Source: Bdellovibrionales bacterium
Lineage (GTDB): Bacteria > Bdellovibrionota > JAFGOL01
DNA length: 5,933 nucleotides
Assembly: GCA_022707945.1 (NCBI GenBank)
Contig: JAKIZQ010000066.1
Span: 1-5,933 of the forward strand
Direction: 5' to 3'
Part shown: piece by piece, positions 5,298-5,933 of the stretch
Layout: every line of letters begins with the position of its first letter
Numbering within the stretch: position 1 is the first letter of the stretch
Position numbers and translations under genes: made by a program
The notes under the pieces: generated by a model
Told to the model about the DNA's origin: nothing
Databases searched by the model: none
The model's input: the letters and a program-made list of their open reading frames with translations, nothing else

Positions 5298-5933
5298 TCA
5301 ATAGACATACTCAAAGGCAAAACCACTGATTATTTCCCAGTTGTTTGAAACATAGCCTTTTCTTGCTGTACCAACAAGTTCTATCCTTGATCCAAGTCCA
5401 AGTGGTCTAAAAAATGATATACCAAAATCATAAACTGTATTGCTGTCGCCCACAGATCTAGCAATCCTTCCTGGAGCTATTTTTAAACTTGGCCACACAA
5501 AGATAAGTTTCCACGGCAGGTTCATTTTTGCACTAAAACAATAATATTTGAATTTAGTAAGATTACTCGTTGAACTTGGCATAAAGAATAATATATATGG
5601 TTCAAGCCTTATAGATGTTCTTCCAAAGAAATGATAAGACATCAGAACCACTTCAAAACTCTTTGCACTAAAATCTCCCCAAGCACCATTATTGCCATTG
5701 TGTAACCTAAACGGAAGTTTTATACCAAAAGCCCAATTGTTGCTAAAACTATTAAGGTACGACGGTACTATGGCATGAGCAAAATCTATTTTTCTTACTT
5801 TATCTGCATCAACATAATTAAGTTCGTAATTATAATCTAAACGACCTTCCATACTCCTTGCTTCATTAAAGAACAAAAAACTTATTCCAGGTGTATGTTT
5901 TTGTGTATTGGTCATGTTAACTTGACTAGAAAA
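5298..5933 (-). CDS. Probable outer-membrane beta-barrel protein, N-terminus cut
   Basis: I do not recognise the family. The frame stays open to the right edge; the first ATG inside (5915) has no Shine-Dalgarno and no signal peptide, and six sense codons (FSSQVN) precede it. The true start and a signal peptide are therefore probably outside the window. The visible 212 codons are rich in aromatic and alternating polar/hydrophobic stretches, such as WAFGIKLPFRL, SIRLEPYILFF and TVYDFGISFF, separated by short Asn/Ser/Gly turns. The protein ends in FAFEYVY, a strand with a C-terminal aromatic residue, as in Bam-dependent outer-membrane proteins. I estimate 8 or more strands. A periplasmic or surface beta protein is the alternative. 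It converges on nagZ with a 7-base gap and no visible terminator between them. Confidence 0.65.
   Translation of the reverse strand, partial: FSSQVNMTNTQKHTPGISFLFFNEARSMEGRLDYNYELNYVDADKVRKIDFAHAIVPSYLNSFSNNWAFGIKLPFRLHNGNNGAWGDFSAKSFEVVLMSYHFFGRTSIRLEPYILFFMPSSTSNLTKFKYYCFSAKMNLPWKLIFVWPSLKIAPGRIARSVGDSNTVYDFGISFFRPLGLGSRIELVGTARKGYVSNNWEIISGFAFEYVY

Noticed and set aside
5287..5307. Direct repeat ATAGACA at 5287-5293 and 5301-5307 across the nagZ and beta-barrel gene ends
   Set aside because: Seven bases in AT-rich sequence with only two copies; chance is enough, and one copy encodes the conserved-looking C-terminal strand of the minus-strand gene.
5298..5915. A complete gene starting at the ATG at 5915
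   Set aside because: No Shine-Dalgarno and no signal peptide at that ATG, and the frame is open to the window edge; an outside start is more likely.

Overview
The window is an AT-rich, densely packed bacterial chromosomal segment with six protein genes and no gap longer than about 80 bases. A signal-peptide FecR-domain protein, a probable outer-membrane beta-barrel and a NagZ-type muropeptide hexosaminidase point to a Gram-negative (two-membrane) bacterium. The phylum cannot be fixed from this sequence. GYF_2-domain membrane proteins and sigma-factor-free FecR proteins are common in predatory and delta-type lineages, but that is only a hint. No RNA genes, mobile elements, CRISPR arrays or phage genes were seen.

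Layout. Positions 1-1338 (minus) hold gltX, glutamyl-tRNA synthetase, cut by the left edge so that a short C-terminal piece is missing. An 81-base divergent region follows. Positions 1420-3456 (plus) hold a tightly coupled three-gene operon: a tandem GYF_2-domain membrane protein, a CDP-alcohol phosphatidyltransferase resembling phosphatidylinositol-phosphate synthases, and a DUF374 acyltransferase. The first two genes overlap by 4 bases and the next two are 1 base apart. Positions 3443-4171 (minus) hold a secreted FecR-domain protein whose 3' end overlaps the operon's 3' end by 14 bases. A 66-base divergent promoter region separates it from nagZ (4238-5290, plus). At 5298 to the right edge (minus) lies a probable outer-membrane beta-barrel protein whose N-terminus is probably outside the window.

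How it fits together. gltX is ordinary housekeeping. The three-gene operon looks like a small lipid-biosynthesis unit: one enzyme makes a phospholipid head-group linkage at the inner membrane, the next probably acylates a lipid, and a two-GYF membrane protein of unknown role is made with them. FecR, NagZ and the beta-barrel are all envelope-related but sit in separate transcription units. Nothing here is clearly a new defence or mobile system. The points most worth a second look are the phosphatidyltransferase-acyltransferase pair with its GYF partner, the apparently leaderless start of that operon, and the palindromic convergent gene ends.
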